Assembly (NCBI GenBank): GCA_022457155.1 | Contig: JAJGOT010000013.1 | Location: 1,359,001 to 1,423,000 of the forward strand | Length of the DNA stretch: 64,000 nt | Direction: 5' to 3' | Source of the DNA: Cladopsammia gracilis | Lineage: Eukaryota > Cnidaria > Anthozoa > Scleractinia > Dendrophylliidae | Shown here: positions 23,201 through 32,170 of the stretch, piece after piece | How the letters are laid out: each line of letters opens with the position of its first letter | Numbering within the stretch: position 1 is the first letter of the stretch | Translations under genes and position numbers: made by a program | The notes under the pieces: generated by a model | What the model was told of the DNA's origin: nothing | Database searches by the model: none | The model's input: the letters and a program-made list of their open reading frames with translations, nothing else

Positions 23201-26200
23201 ATAATGTCACTATGGATCATGCTGATCACATGGATCGCTTGTTTCCCAATTATTCTTCCACTAAGTATCCATACATTCTACCAAAACCACACAGATGTCC
23301 CAGGGAAGAATCGTGCACTGGAGGTATTGATTCTTTTTGCGAGGATGGCTACGGAGGCCCACTGTGCGAGGTATGCAGTGAAGGGTACTATAAACAACTT
23401 CAAATATGTAAAGCGTGCCCAACGAAGACATGGATGTTCATACAACTTTCCATCCTGGCGGCAGTTATTTTGATAATCACTGCATTGCTGGTGTGGAGAA
23501 GCAAGAAGAAAAACACGAAGAGAAAAGATCGTTCTTCAGTGGATATTATTCTGGGTAGGCTAAAGATTGTAATCGGTTTTTATCAGGTAACATTTGGACT
23601 TCTGGAAGCATTTACGTACATTAAATGGCCAGGCTCACTTACTGTTATCGGAAAATACTCTGAGTTGTTGCAACTTAATGTTTTACAGATTGCTCCTGTT
23701 CAGTGTTTGTTTCCAGATTTGAAAGTCGATGCATTTGGAAGCTTATTTGCCATACTCACAATGAATGGTGCAGTCATAATTATATCATTCACCGTTTATG
23801 GAATCGTGAAGTTGGCTCTTGCGCGTAAATCTTTAGACGACGAACAGAAAGCCCTGAAAGCCTCCAAGACCAAAGAACTGATATATCGAAGCTTGTTTTT
23901 CTTCCTCTACGTTACCTTCCTGAGTACCTGCTCCAAAACAGCAAACGTGCTCCCCGTTGCTTGCCACAGGCTTTGTGCTGACGAAACTGAGAAAGAAGAA
24001 GAGTGTCCTAAGTTCCTGAAGGCCGACTACAGCATTGACTGTGAAAGTTCAAAATACAGTCAATCAGTTATCGTGGCATATGTTGCGGTTGGCTACATAC
24101 TTTTTCTGCCCACTGCATCGCTGATGGTTCTTTGGAGACAACGAAAAGCGTTTGGCCAAACCGAAAAGGAAGACGAACATGACACATCTGACACTCCAGA
24201 ACAAAGCACGGAAATACTCACTGGTTTACGATTCCTGTATGAAAATTACAGTCCCCATGCGTGGTATTGGGAACTAGTGGAAACAGTGCGCAAAGTAGTT
24301 CTGACATCCGGTTTAATCCTTGTGGGAGGCGAGAGTAGGGCATATGTTGGGTTAGCCTGTGCGCTGTCAAGTATCTATGGGGTCTTCTTTGCCCATAAAC
24401 ATCCCATAGCAGATCCGTTCGAAAACAGATTGATGCTGATATCTCTCGTTGTCACGATCGTTAATCTGGCAATAGGATCTGTCAGTAAAATTCCCAAAGA
24501 GAATATTCCTTCCTCAGTCGACCCATATGTGGATGGCATCATGTTCAATATATTAGTTATTGGAGCAAACACTTTAGTCATCGGTCTTCTTGTCGGTAAG
24601 CATTATAATAATTAAAATAATATATTATAATTATCAAAGTATAAAGCAAGGCTGATACTACGTAAAATATTTAATGCGAAAACGACATGACAGAGCCCAA
24701 ATTGAAAGCCAAAATGCAACCTGGTTGGGTCTCGTCAGCACGGTGTAGCAGCAAAACGATAGAAAAACTAGCGCCGGAACGCCAATTCTCTACCAAATCG
24801 CACGTGGTGATTACCATAGATGAACTTAAATTCAAAAGTTTGCCAATTGACCCACGTCACAGCGATGCGTGACCATGAGTAATAGGCAAAGAATTTGAAA
24901 TATCCTGTCGTTGTCGCGATAAAGAAAGTGAGGATAGACAGAACCATGTATCAGCGAATACATGGCCAATGGACAGGAAATGCAGGTGGGAGGGTGGGTC
25001 TAGCTGGCCGGGAATCCAAACGGCGGAGGGGTAAAAAAATCTTGCCATCCGTAAGGGGTGTCTGGATTTTTTCTGGAATAACCCATTTTACATAGGTTGC
25101 ATGAGATCTAGTAACACAGGAATACCAATTCTTTATATTGATTTTTAATTTTCTTTTTACAGCAGTAACCACATGCAGTCTCGACTGCCTATTTTTTGAC
25201 TGTGTATAAATGACATCTTTTTTGTACAGTCGAACCTCTCCTTACGGACACCTCTCTAATACGGACACCTCTCTATTACGGACAGTTCTCTTGGTCAATA
25301 CAATACAAAAATTCATACAATCCCTATTTCTAAAATACGGGCACCTCTATAATACGGACACTTTGGTCTGTCCCTTTGGTGTCCGTATTAAGGAGGTTCG
25401 ACTGTATACAAATTGGCTACGAGCGCGCCCAACTTAGCCAAACCGGGCATCCAAAATAAACAAGTACATTAAACATGGGTGGCATGGTTTGAAAGTTATT
25501 GTTGTTTTTTTTTTTCATTTCCTGTGGGTTCCTTGGTTATCTCAAATCAATAATAGAATCATAGTTCGCACCGCAACAATCAACCAGGCGCCTGATCAAG
25601 AATTGGGGTAAATTCGGTGATACAACAAGGGCACAGTGTGAACGACGAAGTCGTTGGTGGGTGGGCGGGTAGACGATTATAAATAAAGGAAGATCCCCCT
25701 CCCTAATTCCTACCAGAATTCCATATCACTTGTCTCGGTTAATATTTTTGTGATGTTTAATAAAGATAATAAGGTAGATTGACATTTACCGCGAATTTTC
25801 CACGCTCAAAGTTTACAGTCGCATTTACACTGGCTGCATTTGAGAAGAGTTCTGAGAGCTCGCAACACCAGTTAAGAAGCAATAAATATTTTCCCATAAT
25901 GACATTTTCGTAACTTGGTTTCTTTTTTGAATTTTCAGTCCAATACATTGCTTACGTTTATCAGTACATAAAAGAATGGCGCAAAAATCCCAAGTGGTCC
26001 TTATCTTGCTGTCTGGCCTTGCTGCTACCTCTAAACAACTTACAAGGCGACATACGTGGAATAGCTGGCAAGAATATTCTCAAACAGCAATTACAAACTG
26101 GTAAAATCGAAATGCCATCGATTTCAAGCACGTTGAAAGAGAGTGGAGTAGTAAATGATGCGCTTGAAGAAGAAACTAGCCAAACAGAGGAGCTTCAAAA

Positions 26201-26333
26201 TAGCAGCAGTGAAACTGCTGAGCAAATAGAACGGAAAATTGGAAAACGTACGAAAAGCACGACTTTCCAAAGAGATGTCATTCTCGTCAGTATGAACTGT
26301 GCCAAGCCAAAGCCAAACGACACTGCACTTTGA
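6171..26333 (+). CDS. LRR / Cys-rich / multi-pass membrane receptor-like protein (3' part, 9 exons)
   Basis: Joining 6171-6242, 8202-8273, 16228-16302, 16821-16895, 18534-18608, 18731-18945, 21754-21879, 22991-24595 and 25939-26333 gives one open frame of about 900 codons ending in TGA. Residues 1-123 are five leucine-rich repeats, one per exon; the first two are clear (DLSFNKIENI..LF..L; NNDIRSIPNGAF..LKRL), the last two weak. Residues ~124-330 are Cys-rich with repeated CxxCPxG units like the ephrin-receptor-like GCC2/GCC3 pattern, so this half is probably extracellular. Residues ~380-770 hold eight or nine hydrophobic segments, with a conserved-looking block FLYENYSPHAWYWELVETVR before the last ones. 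The end is a Glu/Lys-rich cytoplasmic tail. Introns between LRR exons are all phase 2 and the later ones phase 1 (25-exon boundaries consistent throughout). I cannot name the family of the membrane domain or a ligand. The 5' exons were not found in 1-6170. Confidence 0.85.
6278..6660. repeat. Dispersed repeat ending in hairpin plus CTTG
   Basis: It begins near the palindrome-like TCATGCGCAAAGCGCAATGA and has a TTATTATTATT tract and CACGATTTTGCATG shared with 1794-1860. It ends with GCATGAGTATAGGCT, a hairpin and CCTCTTGTTT, shared with 3379-3415. It contains no ORF and lies within an LRR-gene intron. Confidence 0.5.
6820..6988 (-). mobile_element. tRNA-derived SINE
   Basis: On the minus strand from 6988 it has a tRNA-like head: a box-A-like GCGGTGGTCTAGTGATT and a box B GGTGGTTCGAGCC. 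It runs into a body with a TATAAATTGGTACTG segment and a GCATCCCATCC end next to a C-rich run. The body matches a repeat I know from several marine invertebrates. It is intronic in the LRR gene. Confidence 0.65.
7407..7545. mobile_element. Palindromic MITE
   Basis: Two ~65-bp arms, each carrying GGGAAACAGTGAATTTTGTT and a TCGATGTTTCCC block, meet at a short centre near 7475. The outer ends CACTTAATGAC and GTCATTAAGTG are complementary. The ORFs on both strands here are by-products of the palindrome. Confidence 0.75.
7546..8201 (+). other. LRR-gene intron sequence
   Basis: AT-rich, with no extra LRR exon or repeat boundary recognised. The ORF at 7766-7963 has no family signature. Confidence 0.4.
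8202..8273 (+). CDS. LRR-gene exon b (one leucine-rich repeat)
   Basis: A 72-bp exon between TTTGCTTGTAG and GTAAGTAT encoding FFQNNDIRSIPNGAFVSL plus KRLKY. It has the same phase and length as exon a and is the best LRR match of the five. Confidence 0.85.
9205..9338. mobile_element. hAT-like MITE, copy 1
   Basis: A 134-bp element with inverted ends (TTTCTTGGTGTTG and CAACACCAAGAAA) flanked by an 8-bp duplication AAAATGTG (9197-9204 and 9339-9346). The 8-bp duplication points to the hAT superfamily. The opposite arm of the large foldback element (near 12410-12430) lacks this insertion, giving an empty site. Other copies lie at 40578-40673 and 47716-47849. Confidence 0.8.
9622..12159. other. 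Core of the TTAA element; no gene seen
   Basis: ORFs here reach at most about 84 codons and none resembles a transposase. It holds G-rich runs (around 10300) and two complementary pieces near 10383-10430 and 10600-10630 (ACAAGGCTGTCAAAATAC type), suggesting another small inverted element. Around 11090-11170 lie short repeats of GGTAAATACAAGAG. Confidence 0.5.
12562..14188. mobile_element. Insertion splitting the right arm of the TTAA element
   Basis: Compared with the left arm near 9066-9095, about 1.6 kb is inserted here between ATAAATATTTATAAAA and ATAAAACGCCTATATT. The insert begins near ACGCGCGTTCTGATTGG and ends with a large palindrome (14001-14189). No ORF over about 85 codons is present. 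Its class is unresolved. Confidence 0.55.
14001..14189. repeat. Near-perfect 189-bp palindrome
   Basis: The arms of about 94 bp start AAGCAATAGAACACATTTTC and meet around CTCGCCTACGGCTCG near 14092. The plus-strand ORF at 13829-14083 runs into one arm and is not a gene. Confidence 0.8.
14900..16089. mobile_element. 1.2-kb TA-started repeat, copy 1 (nested insertion)
   Basis: It starts with a short (TA)n run then AGATAGCC(T/C)(G/A)AGCCTAACAGC and ends with a strong hairpin and GCTCCGCTA. The other arm of the host element (8580-8610) gives the empty site TTTACTTA/TGACTCAAG, so both ends are defined: it inserted between A and T. A diverged second copy is at 29827-30982. A minus-strand ORF at 15586-15771 is broken in the second copy, so coding potential is unlikely. 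It fits a non-autonomous element; class is uncertain. Confidence 0.7.
16061..16077 (+). repeat. Terminal hairpin of the 1.2-kb repeat, copy 1
   Basis: GCGGGCC-TTC-GGCCCGC forms a 7-bp GC stem 12 bp from the element end. The second copy (30951-30969) has GCCAGGCC-TTC-GGCCTGGC: different bases, pairing kept. Confidence 0.75.
16228..16302 (+). CDS. LRR-gene exon c (one leucine-rich repeat)
   Basis: A 75-bp exon between TTCTGTGTAG and GTGAGTAT encoding LLSDNPIMTIGSQAFTVPEG plus DMLI. An alternative acceptor 11 bp further (TCTCAG) would break the repeat length, so the first is preferred. Confidence 0.8.
16458..16530. repeat. (GATT)n microsatellite
   Basis: About 17 uninterrupted GATT units followed by imperfect ones, within an LRR-gene intron. 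Confidence 0.95.
16821..16895 (+). CDS. LRR-gene exon d (one leucine-rich repeat)
   Basis: A 75-bp exon between GCGTTTATTAG and GTAAGTAT encoding YMIRTNLTSVNQNSFNDISN plus LTTT. It keeps the LxxxxNxF spacing, in the same phase as its neighbours. Confidence 0.8.
17114..17760. repeat. Palindromic repeats in LRR-gene intron
   Basis: 17114-17192 has paired AATTAACGC / GCGTTAATT blocks around GAATTTGAAAAATTC. 17330-17505 is a palindrome with arms that include TTTTTAAGAACACTCGAGAA and ending TATATAACTCAACAATG. 17650-17760 is a partial second copy of the same family (GTGCATTGTTGAGTTATATA). No coding sequence is apparent. Confidence 0.65.
18534..18608 (+). CDS. LRR-gene exon e (degenerate leucine-rich repeat)
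   Basis: A 75-bp exon between TTTCTTTCGTAG and GTGAGTGT encoding SIKEGEIGTMKFTDLDERER plus CRIH. Length and phase match the LRR exons, but the leucine pattern is mostly lost. It may be the cap between the LRR block and the Cys-rich part. Confidence 0.75.
18731..18945 (+). CDS. LRR-gene exon f (linker and first Cys-rich unit)
   Basis: 215 bp between ATATATTTAG and GTAAGTCT. It encodes a Gly/Ser/Thr-rich linker, then LPCPRGTFVKPP and CTKCPAG, the start of the CxxCPxG series. It ends in phase 1 and the split glycine codon is completed by the next exon. Confidence 0.85.
18946..20100 (+). other. Intron sequence, nothing recognised
   Basis: AT-rich intron of the LRR gene. No exon with good splice sites, SINE head or inverted-repeat element was identified here. 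Confidence 0.35.
20118..20423 (+). pseudogene. Penelope-like GIY-YIG endonuclease fragment (frameshifted)
   Basis: The first part reads YVGSTANELKVRFRNHNSAL, then TNKATRELAVHFNKEDHH, matching the YVGxT...R...H of a Penelope-type GIY-YIG domain. A one-base loss near 20237 moves the frame, and the ORF at 20235-20423 continues SDFEFIVIEKI..LLTREAFWCSQL..GLNKR, the usual end of these proteins. No RT part precedes it, so it is a dead 5'-truncated copy in an LRR-gene intron. Confidence 0.75.
20754..20932. mobile_element. Tc1/pogo-like MITE (left end damaged)
   Basis: It ends GGAGGTTCGACTGTA at 20932 and repeats GTCCGCTTA / TTACGGGAG motifs inside. It shares the style of 25225-25406 and 34341-34899, but the left terminal repeat is incomplete. 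Confidence 0.5.
21133..21210 (-). repeat. tRNA-like sequence, probable SINE head
   Basis: On the minus strand GATGGCCGAGTGGATTAGCG resembles box A of a Ser/Leu-type tRNA, and GAGTTTCAAGTCTCGC resembles box B. Arms do not form a complete cloverleaf, so a tRNA-derived repeat is more likely than a gene. Confidence 0.5.
21754..21879 (+). CDS. LRR-gene exon g (Cys-rich)
   Basis: 126 bp between TTACATTTTAG and GTAAGTGT. It encodes GGFYSDTEAF, CRQCPNGTF and CIACPQG, three more cysteine-pair units of the GCC2/GCC3-like series. Both ends are phase 1 junctions splitting glycine codons. Confidence 0.85.
21880..22990 (+). other. Intron sequence with element-like segments
   Basis: No exon is seen. The segment 21900-22520 has paired phrases (AAGTTTACACTACAGCAT; GTGCAGTGTAAATG) and several AATCCGGA-like words also found in the element at 49998-50379, suggesting a related but decayed MITE. 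Confidence 0.4.
22991..24595 (+). CDS. LRR-gene exon h (Cys-rich end and multi-pass membrane domain)
   Basis: 1605 bp between TTTTTTTAACAG and GTAAGCAT, one open frame of 534 whole codons. It starts with Cys-rich sequence (KCLDNFYRIALFEGCTPC; CEDGYGGPLCEVCSEGYY), then about eight or nine hydrophobic segments, the first at WMFIQLSILAAVILIITALL and the last at GIMFNILVIGANTLVIGLLV. Between them lie Lys-rich loops and a Cys-containing loop (CHRLCADE..EECPKF). The block FLYENYSPHAWYWELVETVR resembles sequences following GCC2/GCC3 repeats in other large cnidarian and protist membrane proteins, from memory. Confidence 0.9.
24596..25938 (+). other. Last intron of the LRR gene
   Basis: It contains the pogo-like MITE at 25225-25406 and otherwise AT-rich sequence. 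The short ORFs here have no family signature. Confidence 0.45.
25225..25406. mobile_element. Tc1/pogo-like MITE
   Basis: The terminal inverted repeats TACAGTCGAACCTC and GAGGTTCGACTGTA are exact and bounded by TA. The interior repeats TACGGACACCTCT. The size and ends fit a non-autonomous Tc1/mariner-pogo element. Confidence 0.8.
25939..26333 (+). CDS. LRR-gene terminal exon i
   Basis: It begins after TGAATTTTCAG and encodes VQYIAYVYQYIKEWRKNPKW, a short hydrophobic patch (SLSCCLALLLPL), then a hydrophilic Glu/Ser/Thr-rich tail that ends KPKPNDTAL and TGA at 26331. The split valine codon joins exon h in frame. The tail is probably cytoplasmic. Confidence 0.85.
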
Positions 26334-26890
26334 GTTGAAAAAATACTCCGACAAGGTAGTAATTATTTACTGAATAAGACACGCGTAGAATGCATTTTTT
26401 AGCGGATCTAGAGTTCTTGTAATATTTGTTTTCTAAGATGTTCGCCTAAACAAGCGCATGTCTTAAATTTCATAGAGCTTTGTTGTTAGAAGGATTAGTA
26501 ACTTAATTAAGTTATAAGTTACGACTTGCTTCTTTTAAGGCGAGCTGGATCATCCAGCTCACCAACTGCATCCATAACCCGATCATATCAGTGCACAAGT
26601 AAAAACAATTAAGTAATTCCTTTTCTGGCAAGAAAGGCATTTTAAAGTTATTTCGTGTGTGTTTGTTTCTTGCGTTATTTACGACTATTTATGGGGAAAA
26701 GTGATCCACATGGTTACATTAGTTCACCAAGTTAAACCTTAAGTTTAACCTTAAGTTTAACCTGAAACAGCAAATACTTGACCATAATTGAGAAAACTGA
26801 CAGATGTTTATTAGATGTTTATTAGATGTTTATTAGATGTGAAGTAGTCAGTGCCTGCTGGCTATGAAAGACGGCAGTTAAAGTCCCGGG
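26334..26890. other. 3' flank of the LRR gene
   Basis: No clear AATAAA was found close to the stop. Short tandem repeats are present: (TTAAACCTTAAGT)n near 26730 and three copies of AGATGTTTATT near 26811-26840. Confidence 0.45.
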
Positions 26891-27433
26891 TTAAAGTGCA
26901 CATGAAGTGAAATTTCACTACCGTTTTGTTTTGGGGTTTTATGTTGCTTATGTTACCTTTATTTCATTTCCAGTCGTTATCCTCTTTTGCGCGAAGAGGA
27001 TCCACTATTTATAGCGCTTTGAAAACTCCCGCCGGGGCCTGAAATTTGCGACATCATTTTTGAGCGCGACCAAAAAGGTACAAACAATTTATTTGTGATG
27101 TCATTCGTGTGTTCACAACAAAACCTGGCGGAGAAGGGGACAAACCCCCGGGGCTAAAATACACGTCGCTTTCAAACATATTTAATCGAAAGAATCCTTC
27201 CACAAGTTGCCAAAACTCCACTGTAAAACGCAATGACGCGCTCAGTTGTAAACACACTAATGACGTCACTAGAACCCAGGTCCCTGTCTAATATGCCCGA
27301 CTTGCGTCACTTGTTAAAATATGTTACCGCCACTTCAAGTGACTTATCAACCCATCAAAATAATTCTTAAAACACCTTTTTTCAGATTATCGAAAAAAAG
27401 TGGTAGTGAAATTTCACTTCATGTGCCCTTTAA
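26891..27433. mobile_element. MITE with ~32-bp inverted ends
   Basis: 26891-26922 (TTAAAGTGCACATGAAGTGA...) pairs with 27402-27433 with one mismatch. The 543-bp interior has no coding sequence. Confidence 0.8.
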
Positions 27434-27950
27434 ACATTTTCCTGGCAACGTTTAGTTTAGTAGGTGTATAGTTGATTGGTATTTATAAATAACAAACGAA
27501 ATTGACTAATCAGAGGTCTAGTTCCATAGATTTTAAGCAAAGGTGTGGTCGATTCAGACACGATTCTCAGATATATACTTAAATTGTGGTCAGTCTGTCG
27601 GAAAGTCGTGCAGTTTGTATAGGTAATCATACGGTTTCGAGTTCAATTTGGGATTAATTTGCACGAGTGAGTTTTTCAAAAAGCTCAAATTGCACGAGCC
27701 GCTTCGCAAATACTTATTAATAATAATACATGAAAAACATTTGCATCAATTTTTTTGGGCAATTTTTTTTTACAAAACATTTTTGCAATTTTTTCTGGCA
27801 AAATTTTTTTCCCAAAACATTTTTGCATCATTTTTTTTTTATTTGTAATTTGCACTGGTGTTACACTTTTTGCACTGGTGTTACACTTGAACTGCACTGC
27901 TCTTAGCCAATCAGAATTGAGCATTTTTTCATGTATATTATTAACACAGG

Positions 27951-28131
27951 TATTCTCTATTTTCGAATTGCCCATAATACACTTTGTTTGCCCCCCAAAT
28001 TTTGCATAAACTATTGTTTGTAAATGCTCTTGGGAGGACTGCATATTCCCAAGAACATTTCAAAACAATTGTTTATGCAAAATTTGGGGGGCAAACAAGG
28101 TGTATTATGGGCAATTCGAAAATAGAGAATA
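27951..28131. mobile_element. Palindromic foldback element
   Basis: The arms TATTCTCTATTTTCGAATTG (27951 on) and its complement (ending 28131) run ~85 bp each to a centre near 28042. Both contain a CCCCCCAAATTTTGCATAAA block. The ORFs here on either strand are palindrome artefacts. Confidence 0.8.
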
Positions 28132-28981
28132 GTAATTATTTACCTTGTTAGAAATAATTAACATTATGGTCTGCTGCATACTTTAGTTTATTTCTTCAGA
28201 CACCGACTAACATTTTAAAAAATAATGTTATTTGCAACTGACTTTGCTGCAAATTAATAAGTCTCACCTATTGTTTTTGTATCGAAGCGAATCAATATAG
28301 TTACAGACAGGACCTCATCCTAGCAATAATCAAACAGGTTTGACGGAGAGGCTTCTCCATATGAAATTTCTTGATCTATACGAAATTGAGTAAGAAAAAA
28401 TCTGATATTACTGAGTAATTACGCATGATCTCCCAACAAGTCCTAGGCGTTTGCACTAAAGTCTTGGGCAGCGTGAAGACTTGATTAAGCTTTTGTTAAA
28501 TACATGCATGTGGTAGTTGTTATTATATAAACATATGAAAAACTGAAATTCTGGTAAGCAACTGACACATTGAAAAGCTCGTCGTGGTAGAATGTGATTG
28601 CAGTCCTAGAAATTAAGATCGAGAATGACATCACAAATAGCGCCACCGTCGGAAAACCACTGATTGCAGCGAAGCAGCGTTTAGCAAATGGAGTTTCTTG
28701 CTTTCAACAAAAATACAACGGTAAGATCCATTCGCGGGCAGTTTTCTTATAATCACTGAACGGTAAAAATGAAAAAAAAAGCCGGCAGTTTTGTCTTTCA
28801 CCAATTTGGATATCGTTCTTCAGTATAACATTTCAACCTTACTCGTATAACCTTACTCGTATAACCTTACTCGTATTTAACCTTACTCGTCTTGCTGCGA
28901 AGCTTTGGTCATGTTTGGTCATGTTTGGTCTTCTCACATCCACTGACGACCAGTATATGTGAATTTAAATAGATTTTTCTA
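28132..28981. other. No gene seen
   Basis: AT-rich intergenic sequence with a small tandem repeat (ACCTTACTCGTAT, about four units) near 28840-28885. Confidence 0.4.
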
Positions 28982-29415
28982 AAGCCTGGTTTCCATATAT
29001 AATTGCAACGATCACAGCGATCGCAGAAAAAGGTGTTGTGCGACCCTTGCGATCATATGGAAACCAAAACGTTGCGATCCTTGCGATCGTTACGATCCTT
29101 GCAATTGCGATCGCAGAGATAGATCTCTGCGATCCTTGCGATCATTACGATCGAGAGGTCTTTATATGGAAACCACTCTTGCGATCATTGCGATCCAAAA
29201 TGTCTCAAAAAGCATTGCACCCCAAAGCCTTGTATCCCATAATACACTTAAAGTTTATCGGATCCAGGCCGACTCGACATTTCCTTGCGATCGCTGCGAT
29301 CATATGGAAACCTGAGGTCTCAGCGATCGCAAGGATCGCAAGAATCGCAGCGATCGTCGATCGTAACGATCGCTGCGATCGTTGCGATCGTTGCGATTAT
29401 ATGGAAACCAGGCTT
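28982..29415. mobile_element. GCGATCG-rich MITE, copy 1
   Basis: The ends AGCCTGGTTTCCATAT and ATATGGAAACCAGGCT are exact inverted repeats next to TAA on both sides (3-bp duplication, as in PIF/Harbinger). The interior is made almost only of CGATCG, GCGATC and TTGCGATC words plus inner copies of the ATATGGAAACC end. The long ORFs (Ile/Ala- and Arg-Ser-rich) are low-complexity translations, not genes. The second copy is 35667-35889. Confidence 0.8.
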
Positions 29416-29826
29416 AAGAGGATATTTTTACTGCGCTAGACGTTTTAAGTTCTCATTCAGTGTGTTCAGACGCCGTGGTATAAAGAATTTCAGCTTTGAT
29501 GATTTTGAAATAATTATGTGAAATTGTATTGTAACTTTACTTCGGCCTTGCATTTGTATTTTTTAGTAATATTTAAAAACGGCGGAATAGAATTCGAATG
29601 ACTGAAAGAGCCCTTGGCTGTGGCTCCAGTTCTGTTTACTCCATCTCGGAAGCTTACTGAGGTGCTATGATCCTTATCGGGGTATAAAATCATGGCAATG
29701 AAGTTTTATTCCTTAATAACAGGCGTAGGTTTCCTTTGAGTAGAGGCTTGTCGTTCCATGATGGAGCAGATTTTTTTATGTTAAGAATTTTAATAAAAAT
29801 CATGATTTATTTAGAAAAGTTAAATA

Positions 29827-30982
29827 ATATATATAGATAGCCCAAGCCTAACAGCGTCGCACTTTGAACAAGCTTAACTAAGGTGAAACTTAACTAAGGT
29901 GAAACTTAACTAAGGTGAAAGGTTGGAAGCACAAGAATTAAGATTGACGAACGGGCTATTTTCAATTTTAGCAATTCTCAAAAACAGTATTACGCGACCG
30001 TCTGCACAGTACATTTTTATAGACCGTACAAAAGTTCACAAAAACAACTTTTCTCTGTCTAGAATAAATAGTACCACTAGTTTCCGAATAAAATACAGTT
30101 TATGTTTGTCAAAAATTGCCCGAGAAACTGATTTGAAAATCAAAAATTGCAAAAATACACAAACATATTTGCATAAGGCGATGCGAGTGAAGATAGAATT
30201 GTACTATAGAATCAAGTCTTGTTTTGTTTACATAAAATCGCTTTTCAATCTATCTAATGAATGAACAAACACATAAAAATGGACAACACAATCTTCTTTC
30301 GAAAAAATTTATTCAAATCTCCATTAGTTTACGTTTAAAAGCAAAACGCGTACCATTTATTTATAGCTCATCGAGTTCAAGCTTTCTTCGATGAAATTCA
30401 AGAGATCGATACAACTAAATTTAGGTACGTTTTAAAATCAATTCGCCAAAACTAACAATAACACTACTAACAAGTCACTCACAGCTTGATAACAACATAA
30501 ATTCTCATCGAAAACTGTAATCTGTTTTACCTTTAAGTTCCTCGCTTGCTTGGAAATTCAAATCTCCGCTTCTGGTTCTGAAAATTAATCATCTCCCGCA
30601 TTGATAAAAACGTAATACATGAAGTTCCTCGAAGCAAGATTTTATCCCTGAAAGCTCGTCTTTTTCCACTAAAGCGGCTTCTGAGTATACCTTAATTAGT
30701 ATCCCTGTCTTGAGTAGCAAACCGCGAAAAAATGCAGGAAAATAACGAGTTTAATTCTCCGCTAGGCACAAGAAAACAACTAAAGTGTTTACCGAGCCCA
30801 GCTCACGGCTGTGTGGCCACGCGAAAAACAAAATTGCTAAGATCCCGGATGTTGTCCAACACGGGCGGACGGACACGCGCCCGCGAAACATTCCGCTAGC
30901 CATGACCATGAAAAATCACGGCGCAGGTTCTATGAGTATGGAGCTGCGCAGCCAGGCCTTCGGCCTGGCAAGTGCTCCGCTA
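29827..30982. mobile_element. 1.2-kb TA-started repeat, copy 2
   Basis: A diverged copy of 14900-16089: the same (TA)n start, AGATAGCCC start block, shared interior (ACAGTACATT..AGACCGTACAAAAGTTCACA) and hairpin end. It differs by small indels and a tandem triplication of AACTTAACTAAGGTGA near 29871-29920. Confidence 0.75.
30951..30969 (+). repeat. Terminal hairpin of the 1.2-kb repeat, copy 2
   Basis: GCCAGGCC-TTC-GGCCTGGC, an 8-bp stem. Outside it GGAGC (30940s) can pair with GCTCC (30974-30978). Confidence 0.75.
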
Positions 30983-31985
30983 TTAAAATATTTTAGTGTT
31001 AAGTTCTGTCTTATCCTGGAGACCATATTTAAGCTAATTGTAAGTCAGTTACTACTAAATGTATTAGAATCATGTATATACTTATAATTGTTAAGTCAGA
31101 CGGAAAGAATAACGAAGTGTAAAGTTCAAGAAGGACTATGTAACCCAAAGATCGAAAAAAGGACAATTTTAAAGAAAGAAATGGCTTATTGACTTATAAC
31201 TTTTAATATATTATAATGTCTTGTGAGATGTAAGTAAAGAATACAATTATCTATGGAAAGAACTTGCGTGTCGTAATTGCTGTGTCCATAAACCAAGCAG
31301 CGAAATGCTCACCGAGCTGAACCTTACCGAAGGAAACATCAAACTACTTTTACAGAGGGTGATGCAAGGCTTGAATGAGATTGATGTGATAAGTGACAAT
31401 CTAAAAGCATGCAAACTGAGTTTGATAATTCCTACTCCTACTCTATTCCTGGGGGTTATACCCTATTCCCGGGGATTATACCATATACCCAGTGGTCTTA
31501 ATCCTCACCGTAAATGTAATCCTTGACTCCCAAGAGTGCCAAAAATCAAACTTCAAGAAAAATACCAGGTTTCATTTTGTAAATATCCATAATATCGCAA
31601 AACAAGTGGTACCATGCTTAACCGCGGTCAAACGAGAGCAATTTGCAAAAGTTAAGCAAAGTTCTTAAAAGTTAAGGTTGTCATTTTCACTGTTTAAAGT
31701 TTTAAAAAATATTGCCAATACACTGTCAATCTACCAAACGTTTTGAAATTTAACTAAAAAAGGTTCTAAGCGTTTAAAAACTGTGAACTGCAGCCTTGTC
31801 GGCGCCATTTGCCAACATAATTTTGATCAGGCGCAAATTGTTTTGGTCAGTTTTCAACGGAAAAAAGCTCATAATTTTGAGAAAAATTAAAAGATATAAG
31901 TAACGTCAACTAATTGTTTTGTACATTCTTGCCCATATTTCCATTTCATATTAAATAAAATCCCACTAAATAAAACGAAACCGCC
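30983..31985. other. No gene seen
   Basis: AT-rich, with short ORFs only. Near 31440-31500 GGGGTTATACC and GGGGATTATACC are direct repeats. Confidence 0.4.
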
Positions 31986-31987
31986 TC

Positions 31988-32170
31988 GGACGTTTGACCG
32001 GGGTGGAGGTACCATGCAATGTACTGGTGAAGAACTTTCATTTGAATGGTCGCGCCATAGCATTTCATTGACAGACTCAAAAGTTACAACCATAGCACCA
32101 TAGCATTTCATTGACAGACTCAAAAGTTACAACTGCACTATGTGTTACAAAAGTTACAACTGCACTATGT
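31988..32170 (-). repeat. Diverged ~106-bp satellite copies
   Basis: On the minus strand the phrases AACTTTTGAGTCTGT, GAAAT, GACCATTCAAATGAAAG and GTAC occur in the same order as in the satellite arrays at 55790-56345. Two partial monomers plus a short duplication are present. They are clearly older or of another subfamily. Confidence 0.6.

Noticed and set aside
29038..29521. Long ORFs rich in Ile/Ala and Arg/Ser
   Set aside because: They are translations of the GCGATCG word repeats of the MITE at 28982-29415, and similar ones occur at 35548-35874; no protein family resemblance.
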